Shown here piece after piece: positions 1 through 8,253 of a DNA stretch of 38,472 nucleotides (its first letter is position 1; each line of letters opens with the position of its first letter). Source of the DNA: an uncultured Ruminococcus sp. GTDB lineage: Bacteria; Bacillota; Clostridia; Lachnospirales; Lachnospiraceae. The stretch covers positions 1 to 38,472 of the forward strand of contig UQKK01000031.1 in the NCBI GenBank assembly GCA_900541505.1, given 5' to 3'. The notes under the pieces are model-generated. The model did no database searches, was not told where the DNA came from, and saw only the letters and a program-made list of their open reading frames with translations. The translations under genes and the position numbers were made by a program.

Positions 1-539
1 ACGTATTCTCTATCACAGGACGTGGTACAGTTGCAACTGGTAGAGTAGAGCGTGGTACACTTCACGTATCTGACGAAGTTGAGATTATCGGTATCCACGA
101 GGATGTTAAGAAGACAGTTGTAACAGGTATCGAGATGTTCCGTAAACTGCTTGACGAGGCTCAGGCTGGTGATAACATCGGTGCTCTGCTTCGTGGTATC
201 CAGAGAACAGAAATCGAAAGAGGTCAGGTTCTCATCAAACCAGGTACAGTAACATGCCACAAGAAATTCACATGCCAGGTATACGTTCTGACAAAAGATG
301 AAGGTGGACGTCATACTCCGTTCTTCAACAACTATCGTCCGCAGTTCTACTTCAGAACAACAGACGTAACAGGTGTTTGTGAGCTGCCGTCTGGCGTAGA
401 GATGTGCATGCCTGGAGATAACGTAGAGATGACTGTAGAACTGATTCACCCGGTAGCTATGGAAGAGGGTCTTCGTTTCGCTATCCGTGAAGGTGGACGT
501 ACAGTAGGTTCAGGTACAGTTGCTAAGATTATCGAGTAA
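1..539 (+). CDS. tuf: Elongation factor Tu, C-terminal part (5' end outside window)
   Basis: This is the last 179 codons of EF-Tu, the GTPase that brings aminoacyl-tRNA to the ribosome. The reading frame is open from base 3, and the true start lies upstream of the window. The visible part covers the end of the GTPase/domain 2 junction (TGRGTVATGRVERG), domain 2, and domain 3 with VTCHKKFTCQVYVL, GGRHTPFF, YRPQFYFRTTDVTG and the terminal EEGLRFAIREGGRTVGSG. These are near-invariant EF-Tu segments. HKKF is more often HTKF or HTHF in other bacteria. A strong terminator follows within 25 bases, so the gene ends its transcription unit here. The identification is certain. Confidence 0.98.
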   Translation, partial: VFSITGRGTVATGRVERGTLHVSDEVEIIGIHEDVKKTVVTGIEMFRKLLDEAQAGDNIGALLRGIQRTEIERGQVLIKPGTVTCHKKFTCQVYVLTKDEGGRHTPFFNNYRPQFYFRTTDVTGVCELPSGVEMCMPGDNVEMTVELIHPVAMEEGLRFAIREGGRTVGSGTVAKIIE

Positions 540-560
540 TCAAAAATAAGCGAAAATTTA

Positions 561-596
561 AGAGACTTTCGGGTTTTCCCGGAAGTCTCTTTTTTT
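561..596 (+). terminator. Rho-independent terminator of tuf
   Basis: Arms 561-573 and 578-590 form a 13-bp stem with one G-U pair and a 4-base loop. A run of seven T (590-596) follows. It lies 22 bases after the tuf stop codon. Confidence 0.93.
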
Positions 597-636
597 GGTT
601 TCGACTGTCCTATAGAGCATCTGGGGAACATTTTTG

Positions 637-665
637 TTTTTTTTTACCGTTCGGCATGCTATAAT
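637..665 (+). promoter_or_regulatory. Possible promoter of the aldo/keto reductase-rpiB pair
   Basis: A perfect TATAAT lies at 660-665, 80 bases before the start codon. Only a T-rich -35 (TTTTTT at 637-642) is found at 17-bp spacing. The -10 is convincing, the -35 is not. Confidence 0.4.
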
Positions 666-745
666 AGGGACGGATATTTAGGGGCGCAGAAGAGCTTATC
701 CGCTGCTGCCTGAAAAGACATCTGGAGACAGAAAGGAAGAGAGGC

Positions 746-1705
746 ATGAAGCATATTGTAATACCGGATACAGATTTAAAGCTTTCTCCCATCGGTTTTG
801 GCTGCGTGAATGCGGGACTGAAATGGGACGGCAAGGAGGCGGATTATCTGTTCGATGCATTCCTGGATATGGGAGGCAATGTATATGATACGGCGCGGGT
901 GTACTCTGACTGGGTACCGCCTGAGATTGGCAGGAGTGAGCGGGTCATTGGAGACTGGCTTGCGCGCAGCCAAAAGAGGGACAGAGTGGTTATTGTCACC
1001 AAGGGCGGACACCCGGATATGACCTGTGAGAAACCGGATTTGCACAGAAACCGGGTTACGGCTAAAGAGATGCGCCATGATTTGGAATTGTCTTTAAAGG
1101 CGCTCCGCACAGACTGCATTGACATTTATTTTTATCATCGGGACGATGAGTCCATTTCGGTGGAAGAGCTGGTGGAGACTATGGATACTTTTGCGAAGGA
1201 AGGAAAAATCCGGTATTACGGCTGTTCCAACTGGAGCACACAGAGGATGGAAGCAGCGGCTGTGTATTGCAAAGAAAAGGGGATTAAGGGCTTTGTTTCC
1301 AACCAGGCACTCTATAATGTGGGATATAAGTACATGAATCCGCTGGAGGACGACACTCTTGTATATATGGATGAGGGGATGCAGAAGTTCCATGCAGAAC
1401 ATCCGGGGAATCTTGCCATGCCATACATGGGAGTGTGCGGCGGCTTCTTCAACAAGTTTATTGAAATAGGCGAGGAGAGCGTGAAGGATTCTCCCTATTA
1501 TACAGAGGGCAATATTGGCGTGGCGCATCGATTAAAAGAAATCATGGAGAAATACGGAGCGACCGCTACACAGGCGGTATTGGGCTTTTTTACCTGCCAG
1601 GATTTTGCATGTCTGCCGCTGTACGGACCCAGAGGGGTGGAGAGCCTGCAGGAAGCATGTGATACATTCGAGATTCCATTTGAAAAAGAGGACTACTGTC
1701 TGTGA
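746..1705 (+). CDS. Aldo/keto reductase
   Basis: A 319-residue TIM-barrel NAD(P)H-dependent oxidoreductase of the aldo/keto reductase superfamily. The catalytic tetrad is intact: Asp48 and Tyr53 (in GGNVYDTARVY), Lys86 (VVIVTKGG) and His131 (YFYHRDD). GCSNWS at about 160-165 and YGPRG near the C-terminus fit the cofactor-binding part of the fold. The chosen ATG follows a GGAAGAGAGG ribosome site. The length is normal for the bacterial predicted-oxidoreductase branch. It sits 60 bases ahead of rpiB on the same strand with no terminator between them, so the two are probably cotranscribed. That suggests a carbonyl or sugar-aldehyde substrate, but the substrate cannot be read from the sequence. 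Confidence 0.9.
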   Translation: MKHIVIPDTDLKLSPIGFGCVNAGLKWDGKEADYLFDAFLDMGGNVYDTARVYSDWVPPEIGRSERVIGDWLARSQKRDRVVIVTKGGHPDMTCEKPDLHRNRVTAKEMRHDLELSLKALRTDCIDIYFYHRDDESISVEELVETMDTFAKEGKIRYYGCSNWSTQRMEAAAVYCKEKGIKGFVSNQALYNVGYKYMNPLEDDTLVYMDEGMQKFHAEHPGNLAMPYMGVCGGFFNKFIEIGEESVKDSPYYTEGNIGVAHRLKEIMEKYGATATQAVLGFFTCQDFACLPLYGPRGVESLQEACDTFEIPFEKEDYCL

Positions 1706-1765
1706 AAAGCGCAGGCAGATATGGTGAAAGCAAAAAATATAAGAGGAAAAAGGAGGATACTGACA

Positions 1766-2212
1766 ATGAAAATCGGTATTGGAAACGACCATTCAGCACT
1801 GGAGTTAAAGGCAGAAATTATTGAATTTCTGAAGGAAAAAGGACATGAGGTAGTGGATTACGGTACCCATACCTCAGAGAGCTGCGACTATCCGAAATAT
1901 GGAGAGATTGTGGGGCGCGCGGTTGCGGCAAAAGAGGTGGACCTGGGAATTTTAATCTGTGGCACAGGACTTGGCATCTCTCTGGCGGCGAACAAGGTCA
2001 AAGGTGTCCGCGCGGCAGTCTGCAGTGAACCCTATACAGCAAAAATGTCCAGAGCACACAACAACTGCAATATTCTGGCGTTTGGAGCGAGAGTCGTGGG
2101 AGCGGAGCTTGCGAAGATGATTGTGGATACCTGGCTGAATACGGAGTTTGAAGGCGGACGCCATCAGAGACGGGTGGACATGATTATGGACATCGAAGGA
2201 AAAGAGGCATAA
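1766..2212 (+). CDS. rpiB: Ribose 5-phosphate isomerase B
   Basis: 148 residues, the usual length of RpiB/LacAB-family isomerases. These interconvert ribose 5-phosphate and ribulose 5-phosphate in the pentose phosphate pathway, and some members act on allose 6-phosphate. Visible signatures are the N-terminal GNDHSALELK, Cys65-Gly-Thr-Gly (ICGTGLGISLAANK), the catalytic-base Cys region typical of the family, and His98-Asn-Asn in SRAHNNCNILAFGARV. The frame is open 15 codons further upstream, but the ATG at 1766 has AGGAGG at 1751-1756 at good spacing and begins with the family's usual MKIGIGNDH. It is likely the second gene of a two-gene operon with the upstream aldo/keto reductase, and a shared bidirectional terminator follows. 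Confidence 0.95.
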   Translation: MKIGIGNDHSALELKAEIIEFLKEKGHEVVDYGTHTSESCDYPKYGEIVGRAVAAKEVDLGILICGTGLGISLAANKVKGVRAAVCSEPYTAKMSRAHNNCNILAFGARVVGAELAKMIVDTWLNTEFEGGRHQRRVDMIMDIEGKEA

Positions 2213-2285
2213 TATAAGAAAGTGATACAAGGCTGAACTGCGCTGTTTAAAAAGAAGCGTGGTTTTAAGGCCGCAGAGAAAAAGA

Positions 2286-2336
2286 AAAACCTTTAAACTG
2301 CACTGCGTATAGTCAGTGAAGCAGTTTAAAGGTTTT
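2286..2336. terminator. Bidirectional terminator between rpiB and the HAD phosphatase
   Basis: A perfect 16-bp stem (2286-2301 with 2321-2336) is extended by an inner CACTG/CAGTG pairing at 2301-2305 and 2314-2318. The two facing genes converge here. The arms are A/T-rich on the outside, so a T-rich tail follows the hairpin on each strand, especially the minus strand. Confidence 0.85.
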
Positions 2337-2367
2337 CTATGTATAGGAAACTTACGTTCAATTCTTC

Positions 2368-3162
2368 TTAAGACAAATCTGCCAGAATATCCTCCAGCAC
2401 ATCTTCCACAGAATCTGTGACATAATCTGCGTAATAGGAAATACCCGGCGCGGCATTTGACATGGCATAGCTGGTCCCCGCAAGCTGCAGCATTTCCACA
2501 TCATTATACTGGTCCCCGAAGGCGACACATTCTTCCGGAGAAATCCCCAGCATCTGAATCAGCTTCTGTAAGGCAGTCCCCTTGTTGATATCGGGGGAGA
2601 TAAAATCAATCCAGATATTGCCGGAAGTGACAACGCTGACTTCCGACTGGAAAAGGTCCTTGAGGTATTTCAGATATTTATCAATGATATGAGGACCATC
2701 GGTCATGTTGCAGATGGCGACCTTCAGGATAGGACCTTCAATCTTGGTGATATCATCTACGATTTTGGTAGTGTTGCGCATCACATTGAGGATGTGATTG
2801 ACAAACTCAGGGTCATTGTTTTCGATGATGCAGGCATCCTCACGGGAAACGGCTATCTCAAAATGATGCTCTTTCTTCACCTCATGGATGATGCGGAAAG
2901 CCAAATCCATATCAAGCGTTCCGCGGGATATAACCTGCCCGTTATGTACACAGAGCGCGCCATTTTCAGCGATATAAGAAATCTCATCCTTGATGGCGTC
3001 AAACATGCGCCGCTCATTGTCAAACTGTCTGCCGCTGGAGGCGACAAAATAAACTCCTTTCTGCGTCAGCTCATGAATGAGCCGGACTGCGCGGTCAGTA
3101 AGCTTCTGTGCTCCGTTCTGGAGCAGAGTGCCGTCTAAATCGCTGGCAATTAATTTAATCAT
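2368..3162 (-). CDS. Cof-type HAD-superfamily sugar-phosphate phosphatase
   Basis: A 264-residue cytoplasmic phosphatase of the Cof/YkrA (class IIB HAD) family. Motif I is DLDGTLL with the nucleophile Asp8 and acid/base Asp10. Motif II lies in VASSGR at about 40-45. Motif III Lys194 is in DINKGTALQKL. Motif IV is FGDQYNDVEML (Asp217, Asp221). The cap domain lies between motifs II and III. Members hydrolyse phosphosugars, flavin mononucleotide or pyridoxal phosphate. The specificity cannot be read here. The ATG follows GGAGG at good spacing on the minus strand. The gene stands alone, convergent with rpiB and divergent from the FAD-dependent dehydrogenase. Confidence 0.92.
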   Translation of the reverse strand: MIKLIASDLDGTLLQNGAQKLTDRAVRLIHELTQKGVYFVASSGRQFDNERRMFDAIKDEISYIAENGALCVHNGQVISRGTLDMDLAFRIIHEVKKEHHFEIAVSREDACIIENNDPEFVNHILNVMRNTTKIVDDITKIEGPILKVAICNMTDGPHIIDKYLKYLKDLFQSEVSVVTSGNIWIDFISPDINKGTALQKLIQMLGISPEECVAFGDQYNDVEMLQLAGTSYAMSNAAPGISYYADYVTDSVEDVLEDILADLS

Positions 3163-3244
3163 GAGAACCTCCGGTTTTTATTTCAAATTATTTTTCGTAC
3201 CTAACCTTCTTTATCATACTGCAAAAATAGAAGTTTGTATAGCC

Positions 3245-3273
3245 TTGCTGGAGGGGATTTTGTGTGTTATGAT
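3245..3273 (+). promoter_or_regulatory. Sigma-A-type promoter of the FAD-dependent dehydrogenase
   Basis: TTGCTG (3245-3250), a 17-bp spacer and TATGAT (3268-3273), about 48 bases before the GTG start. Confidence 0.6.
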
Positions 3274-3321
3274 GAAAATGGTTGCCAGACAACAGTAGAA
3301 TTTGCGGAAAGGCGGTACACG

Positions 3322-4764
3322 GTGAAAATGAACGAAAAACAGTATGATGTGATTATCATTGGGGCGGGTCCGTCGGGGATTTTCTGCGCATATGAATTGA
3401 AGAGAAAATGTCCGGATATGAAGGTGCTGATGATAGAAAAGGGAAGAAATATCGAGGACAGGCAGTGTCCGAAACGGAAGACCAAGGTCTGTGTGGGATG
3501 CCAGCCCTGCTCCATTACGACGGGATTTGCGGGAGCCGGGGCGTTCTCGGATGGGAAGCTCTCACTTTCCCCGGATGTAGGCGGGACCCTGCCGGAGATA
3601 CTGGGCTATGAGGAGGCCACGGAACTGATTCATGAGGCGGATGAGATTTATCTGAAATTCGGGGCGGACAAAAAGGTTTACGGGATAGAGGACGAGGAGG
3701 CAATCACTGCGATTCGGACCAAGGCAATCCGGGCAAACTTAAAGCTTATCGAATGTCCAATCCGTCATCTTGGAACAGAGGAAGGATACAAGATATACAC
3801 CCGTCTGCAGGAACATCTGCTGGATGCAGGCGTGGAAATCCTGTTTCGGACCATGGCGACAGACATCCTCATTGAGGATGGCAGCGTAAAAGGCGTGGTG
3901 ACGGACAAAGGAGAGACCTACTATGCTCCGGAGATTGTATCCGGTGTGGGCAGAGAAGGCTCCGAATGGTTTGCCAACATCTGTAAGATGCATAATATTG
4001 AGACAAAAAACGGTACGGTAGACGTGGGTGTGCGTGTGGAAGTGCGCGATGAGATTATGAAGGAGCTCAATGAGAAGCTCTACGAGGCGAAGCTTGTCTA
4101 CTATACGCCCACCTTCGATGATAAGGTGCGGGTATTCTGTACGAATCCGTCCGGTGAAGTGGCTACGGAATATTATGAGAGCGGCGTTGCCACCGAATAT
4201 TATGAAAACGGGCTGGCAGTGGTAAACGGACATGCCTACAAGTCCAAGGATATGAAGACCAACAATACCAATTTTGCCCTTCTTGTGTCCAAAAACTTTA
4301 CAGAGCCCTTCAAGTCTCCCATTGAGTATGGCAAGCACATCGCGCAGCTTGGAAATATGCTCTGTGACGGCAAGATTCTCATCCAGAGATACGGGGATTT
4401 CCGCAGGGGAAGAAGGACGACAGAGGAAAGACTGAACAGGAACAACATCACTCCTACTTTAAAGGATGCTGTGCCGGGGGACCTCTCCCTTGTATTCCCT
4501 CACCGAATTATGGTGGCAATCGATGAGATGATTCAGGCGCTTGACAAGGTAACACCGGGAATTGCCAGCGATGAGACGCTCCTCTATGGTGTGGAAGTGA
4601 AGTTTTACTCCAACAAGGTGCTGGTGGATAAGAATTTTGAGACAAATATCCATGGACTGCGCGCTATGGGGGACGGCGCATCGATTACGAGAGGATTACA
4701 GCAGGCGTCCGCCAATGGTTTGAAAGTGGCGCGGGCGATACTGGAAAAAAGAGACGGAAAATAA
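3322..4764 (+). CDS. FAD-dependent dehydrogenase (COG2509-like flavoprotein)
   Basis: About 480 residues. The N-terminal Rossmann dinucleotide site reads YDVIIIGAGPSG and the C-terminal FAD-binding segment reads MGDGASITRGLQQASANG. A cysteine-rich stretch CPKRKTKVCVGCQPC (about 49-63), then GFAGAGAFSDGKLSL, matches the FAD-dependent dehydrogenase family of unknown substrate common in anaerobic Firmicutes. The frame is open 29 codons further upstream, but no ribosome site serves those starts. GTG at 3322 has AAAGGCGG at 3308-3314 with a 7-base spacer. The next ATG (3328) would have a 13-base spacer, so GTG is preferred. Residues encoded at 4159-4212 form two nearly identical 9-residue units (VATEYYESG, VATEYYENG), an in-frame tandem duplication. 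The gene is monocistronic as far as can be seen. Confidence 0.85.
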   Translation: MKMNEKQYDVIIIGAGPSGIFCAYELKRKCPDMKVLMIEKGRNIEDRQCPKRKTKVCVGCQPCSITTGFAGAGAFSDGKLSLSPDVGGTLPEILGYEEATELIHEADEIYLKFGADKKVYGIEDEEAITAIRTKAIRANLKLIECPIRHLGTEEGYKIYTRLQEHLLDAGVEILFRTMATDILIEDGSVKGVVTDKGETYYAPEIVSGVGREGSEWFANICKMHNIETKNGTVDVGVRVEVRDEIMKELNEKLYEAKLVYYTPTFDDKVRVFCTNPSGEVATEYYESGVATEYYENGLAVVNGHAYKSKDMKTNNTNFALLVSKNFTEPFKSPIEYGKHIAQLGNMLCDGKILIQRYGDFRRGRRTTEERLNRNNITPTLKDAVPGDLSLVFPHRIMVAIDEMIQALDKVTPGIASDETLLYGVEVKFYSNKVLVDKNFETNIHGLRAMGDGASITRGLQQASANGLKVARAILEKRDGK

Positions 4765-4811
4765 ATGCTACATTCAGCCATGTGGTTAGAATTGTAACAA
4801 AAAAGAAATAG

Positions 4812-4840
4812 TTGTAACTTTTCTGTAAGAAGTATATAAT
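4812..4840 (+). promoter_or_regulatory. Sigma-A promoter of glmM
   Basis: TTGTAA (4812-4817), a 17-bp spacer and TATAAT (4835-4840). The predicted leader is about 97 bases. I see no glmS-type ribozyme or other recognisable riboswitch in it. Confidence 0.8.
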
Positions 4841-4944
4841 AGATATGGTTATATGCTGAGGCAGAGGGGATTTAGCCTGTACAGGATATTTTTCCAAATG
4901 CCGGGGCATAAATATTTACAGATGGAAGATAAGAGGAAAACAAA

Positions 4945-6288
4945 ATGGGCAAATATTTTGGAACAGACGGCTTCCGTGGAGAAGCAAATGTAGGACTGAC
5001 AGTAGAACATGCCTTTAAAGTGGGACGGTATCTCGGATGGTATTTCGGACAGGAACACAAGGCAAGAGTTGTAATCGGTAAAGATACAAGACGCAGCAGC
5101 TATATGTTTGAGTATGCGCTGGCAGCAGGACTCACCGCTTCAGGCGCGGATGCATATCTGCTTCACGTTACGACAACTCCCAGCGTTTCCTATGTGGTAA
5201 GGTCAGATGATTTCGACTGCGGTCTGATGATTTCCGCGAGCCACAACCCGTTCTATGACAATGGAATCAAGGTCATCAACCGGATGGGACATAAGATGGA
5301 AGCTGAGGTAGAGGAGAAGATTGAGGCGTATATCGATGGAGAGACAGATGAGCTTCCTCTGGCGACAAAGGAGAATATCGGACGCACCATCGATTATGCG
5401 GCAGGAAGAAATCGTTACACCGGATATCTGATTTCACTGGCTACCCGTTCTTTCAAGGATATGAGAATCGGACTGGACTGCGCAAATGGAAGCGCATTCA
5501 GTATCGCCAAGAGTGTATTTGATGCATTGGGAGCAAAGACTTATGTCATCAACAATGACCCGGACGGTATGAACATCAATACCAACTGCGGCTCCACACA
5601 CATTGAAGTACTGCAGGAATTTGTCAAAGAGAAGAAGCTGGATGTGGGATTTGCCTACGACGGAGATGCGGACAGATGTATTGCCGTGGATGAGAACGGT
5701 AATGTGGTGGACGGCGACAAGGTGCTCTATGTCTGCGGAAAATATCTGATGGAGCAGGGACGTCTGGCAGGAGATACCATCGTCACAACCGTAATGTCCA
5801 ACCTGGGATTATACAAAGCTTGCGATAAGATTGGTATGAAATACGAGCAGACAGCGGTCGGCGATAAATATGTATACGAAAACATGCTGCAGAATGGTTT
5901 CGTGCTGGGCGGTGAGCAGTCCGGGCATATTATCTTCAGTAAACATGCGAGAACAGGTGATGGAATCCTCACGTCTCTCATGATTATGGAAGTCATTCTG
6001 GAGAAGAAGCAGAGCCTTGCAAAACTGTGTGAGGAAGTGAAAATTTATCCGCAGCTTCTGAAAAATGTGCGCGTCACAGATAAGAAGACCGCGAGGGAGA
6101 ACCCGGCAGTGCAGAAGGCAGTAGAAGAAGTCGGAGCGGCTCTCGGAAGCGAAGGAAGAATCCTCGTGAGAGAGAGCGGAACCGAGCCGGTTATCCGTGT
6201 CATGGTAGAAGCAGCTTCCGATGAAATCTGCGAGAAATATGTAAACCAGGTTGTGGAAGTTATCGAAAAAGAAGGGCTGACAGCTTAA
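4945..6288 (+). CDS. glmM: Phosphoglucosamine mutase
   Basis: 447 residues, the standard GlmM length. GlmM converts glucosamine 6-phosphate to glucosamine 1-phosphate on the way to UDP-GlcNAc for peptidoglycan. All four alpha-D-phosphohexomutase motifs are visible. The N-terminal MGKYFGTDGFRG is followed by the phosphoserine loop ISASHNP (Ser99), the metal loop YDGDADR (Asp239, Asp241, Asp243), the sugar-binding loop GGEQSGH (Glu324) and the phosphate-binding RESGTEPVIRVMVE at about 405-418. FGTDGFRGE at the start is typical of GlmM rather than of phosphoglucomutases. AAGAGGA precedes the ATG. It is flanked by its own promoter and terminator, so it is monocistronic. Confidence 0.96.
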   Translation: MGKYFGTDGFRGEANVGLTVEHAFKVGRYLGWYFGQEHKARVVIGKDTRRSSYMFEYALAAGLTASGADAYLLHVTTTPSVSYVVRSDDFDCGLMISASHNPFYDNGIKVINRMGHKMEAEVEEKIEAYIDGETDELPLATKENIGRTIDYAAGRNRYTGYLISLATRSFKDMRIGLDCANGSAFSIAKSVFDALGAKTYVINNDPDGMNINTNCGSTHIEVLQEFVKEKKLDVGFAYDGDADRCIAVDENGNVVDGDKVLYVCGKYLMEQGRLAGDTIVTTVMSNLGLYKACDKIGMKYEQTAVGDKYVYENMLQNGFVLGGEQSGHIIFSKHARTGDGILTSLMIMEVILEKKQSLAKLCEEVKIYPQLLKNVRVTDKKTARENPAVQKAVEEVGAALGSEGRILVRESGTEPVIRVMVEAASDEICEKYVNQVVEVIEKEGLTA

Positions 6289-6314
6289 GAGAATTAAAAA
6301 GCAGATAGTTGCAG

Positions 6315-6361
6315 AAAACAGGAATATCCAGAGATATAAAGACGGGTATTCCTGTTTTTTT
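6315..6361 (+). terminator. Terminator of glmM
   Basis: The 12-bp stem pairs 6315-6326 with 6347-6358, with a 20-base loop and a T run through 6361. It starts 27 bases after the glmM stop. Confidence 0.8.
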
Positions 6362-6382
6362 GTGGAAATTATACAGAAATAA

Positions 6383-6411
6383 TTGACATACAGTATATTA
6401 CATGGTAATAT
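6383..6411 (+). promoter_or_regulatory. Strong promoter ahead of the tandem GntR genes
   Basis: Consensus TTGACA (6383-6388), a 17-bp spacer and TAATAT (6406-6411). An imperfect palindrome (6390-6417) overlaps the spacer and the -10 element, as expected for repression of this promoter. It probably drives the whole island operon, because I find no equally good promoter before the permease. Confidence 0.8.
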
Positions 6412-6460
6412 CACTGTATAAAATGGTATAGAAAATAATGAAGATATCTATACAGGTATA
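6390..6460. promoter_or_regulatory. Palindromic operator array, probably for the GntR/UTRA regulators
   Basis: Three inverted repeats lie close together. The first pairs 6390-6401 with 6405-6417 (one extra base in the right arm) and covers the -10. The second is GTATAG/CTATAC (6426-6431, 6448-6453). The third is TATAC-AG-GTATA (6449-6460). GTATA and its complement recur through the stretch. GntR-family proteins of the HutC/UTRA type bind short palindromes rich in GTnTAnAC, so these are the likely autoregulatory sites. Assignment to one or other regulator is inference. Confidence 0.5.
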
Positions 6461-6526
6461 AAATATATTTTGAATATATAATATGGAATAAAATATGGAT
6501 AAGTTATATAGGAAAGAGATACAATT

Positions 6527-7240
6527 ATGTTGAAATATGGTATTAGTCCGCTCTATCAGGTAATGGAGCAAATAGAGTGCTATATATTAAAAGAAGGAAT
6601 GAAAAGCCATGATAAATTTCCAGGAGAAAGGAAACTATGTGAGCAATTTGGATGTAACAGAGTGACTCTTCGCAATGCATTTGAGTGCATGGAAAATATC
6701 GGAAAGACATATAGTATACGTGGAATGGGGAACTACGTGGCAGAGCAGAAAGTTGAGATTTGTCTTTTACAGTATCATTCCTTTTCACAGCATCTTATGG
6801 AATTGGGACAAAAGCCGTCTTTGGAAATATTGTCTGTCAAAAAAATTGAAGTATCTCATAAGATTGCAAAGCATCTGGACATAAAACCAGAGAGCCTTGT
6901 GTGGGAAACAAAGACAATCGTGACAGTTAAGGATATACCAGTAGTATTGGAGACAAGCTGGATATGTGCGGAAGAGTATCCGCAAATAAAAAGGGATGAA
7001 TTAGAAAAAAAGGAAGTATACGAAGTTTTTCAGTCACAATACCATATAGATTTGGAGTATGGAAATGAGACAATCGGGATTACCAATGCCCAGCCCGAAG
7101 AAGCAGAATATCTGGAGATAAGTGACAATGCTCCACTGTTTTTTGTGCAGAGAACAGGCGGGACGGCGGAGAAGCCTGTGATTTATTCACAGGCGGTGGT
7201 AAGACCGGATAAGATACAATTCGTCAGTGTTTTAAAGTAA
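6527..7240 (+). CDS. GntR-family regulator with UTRA domain (first of a tandem pair)
   Basis: 237 residues. The N-terminal winged helix-turn-helix (about 1-72) contains FPGERKLCEQFGCNRVTLRNAFECMENIG, a GntR recognition pattern given here only to mark its 29-residue extent. The UTRA effector-binding domain (about 80-235) starts after a short linker, with MELGQKPSLEILSVKKIEV and a C-terminal PLFFVQRTGG. UTRA domains bind small sugars, sugar phosphates or amino acids. The ATG follows GGAAAGAGA. It lies behind a consensus promoter carrying palindromes, which implies autoregulation. A second, different GntR/UTRA gene follows 15 bases downstream, so two paralogous regulators head this operon. Base composition is AT-rich compared with the housekeeping genes on the left. 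Confidence 0.88.
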   Translation: MLKYGISPLYQVMEQIECYILKEGMKSHDKFPGERKLCEQFGCNRVTLRNAFECMENIGKTYSIRGMGNYVAEQKVEICLLQYHSFSQHLMELGQKPSLEILSVKKIEVSHKIAKHLDIKPESLVWETKTIVTVKDIPVVLETSWICAEEYPQIKRDELEKKEVYEVFQSQYHIDLEYGNETIGITNAQPEEAEYLEISDNAPLFFVQRTGGTAEKPVIYSQAVVRPDKIQFVSVLK

Positions 7241-7255
7241 GAGGTGAGGAGCAAA

Positions 7256-8020
7256 GTGACAGAGAAAGCGAAGCAGATTAACAATCAGTCTCCGATACAC
7301 GTTCAGGTTAGGGAACAAATACGAGAGCAGATAGAAGAAGGGATTTATTTACCGGGAGATGAAATGCCTTCAGAAATACAGTTGGCAAAAGAATATGGAA
7401 TCAACCGGCTTACGGTTCACAATGCGATTACCGCTCTGGTGAATGAAGGACTGGTAAAGAGGATACAGGGAAAAGGATTGTTTGTGGCAGGAAAGCTAAA
7501 GGAGAGAAACCTAGGGGAGCTCGGAGGATTTACCCAAACCATAAGAAAAGAGGAGGCGTTTCCGGGGCGTAAGCTTTTGTTTAGGGAGGTGCGTCCGGCA
7601 GGGATAAAATATGCACGTCTTCTTGATATCAATGAGGATGACAAGATTATCTATCTGCGTAGATTGTTTTTAACAAACAATGAGCCTTATTCGGTTGAGG
7701 AGACCTATATTCCTTTTGATGTCTGCCCGGAGTTGGAGAAAGTGGACTTAACGGTATTTTCCCTCTATGAAACCTTTGAATTTCATGGAGTGATTCCTAA
7801 AACAGCAAAACAAAGCTTGTCAATTTCTATGCCGGCAGCAAAAGAAGCAAGGCTTTTAAAAATAGGGATGGATACACCGGTACTTTTGTTTGAATATACA
7901 AGTTATGATGAAAATGGAAAAAAAATGGAGTTTAATCGTTCATATACGAGAAGTGACAGAAACAGACTTGTTGTGCATTATAAATCAAACGGTGAAGAGA
8001 TACATAAGATGAGGGAATAA
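7256..8020 (+). CDS. GntR-family regulator with UTRA domain (second of a tandem pair)
   Basis: 254 residues. The winged helix (about 10-78) includes LPGDEMPSEIQLAKEYGINR and an LTVHNAITALVNEGLVKRIQ recognition/wing region. The UTRA domain (about 90-250) carries YLRRLFLTNNEPYSVEETYI and a C-terminal HYKSNGEEI. An in-frame GTG lies 12 bases earlier (7244), but the ribosome site GAGGTGAGG (7241-7249) overlaps it and sits 6 bases before the GTG at 7256, so 7256 is chosen. It resembles FrlR/HutC-type regulators and shares the operon with its neighbour GntR. The two proteins are not close copies, so they may read different effectors, or one may control the permease leader. The downstream gap of 261 bases is occupied by structured DNA. 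Confidence 0.87.
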   Translation: MTEKAKQINNQSPIHVQVREQIREQIEEGIYLPGDEMPSEIQLAKEYGINRLTVHNAITALVNEGLVKRIQGKGLFVAGKLKERNLGELGGFTQTIRKEEAFPGRKLLFREVRPAGIKYARLLDINEDDKIIYLRRLFLTNNEPYSVEETYIPFDVCPELEKVDLTVFSLYETFEFHGVIPKTAKQSLSISMPAAKEARLLKIGMDTPVLLFEYTSYDENGKKMEFNRSYTRSDRNRLVVHYKSNGEEIHKMRE

Positions 8021-8082
8021 TGTTTATTTTCAAAAGAAAGTACGAAAAGATAAAAGAAAGGAGGAAAGCTTTATTAGTCCAA

Positions 8083-8253
8083 CACCAGAAGACTTCTAAT
8101 TGAAAACATACGACGCCAATCATTTGTTTCACAGATAGTCTTCCGGTGGGATATTTCACAAAACACGGTTAAAATAATCGTGTTCTGCTACTTTCTGCCT
8201 AAAAAGAAGATAAACATATCCATATAGTTACAGATGTACTAAGAAAATACATC
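8083..8253. promoter_or_regulatory. Structured leader between the GntR genes and the permease
   Basis: The 261-base gap (8021-8281) contains no gene that I can support. It holds a long-range inverted repeat (8083-8094 with 8137-8148, 11 of 12 pairs), a hairpin AACACG/CGTGTT (8162-8167, 8179-8184) and GATGTA-N9-TACATC (8233-8238, 8248-8253) just upstream of the permease ribosome site. No convincing -35/-10 pair is present. It may be an operator region for one of the GntR proteins or a folded mRNA leader. No known riboswitch class was recognised. Confidence 0.4.

Noticed and set aside
4765..4944. Possible glmS-type ribozyme or riboswitch upstream of glmM
   Set aside because: Only a promoter and a short leader are visible. 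No conserved ribozyme core was found, and such ribozymes belong to glmS.
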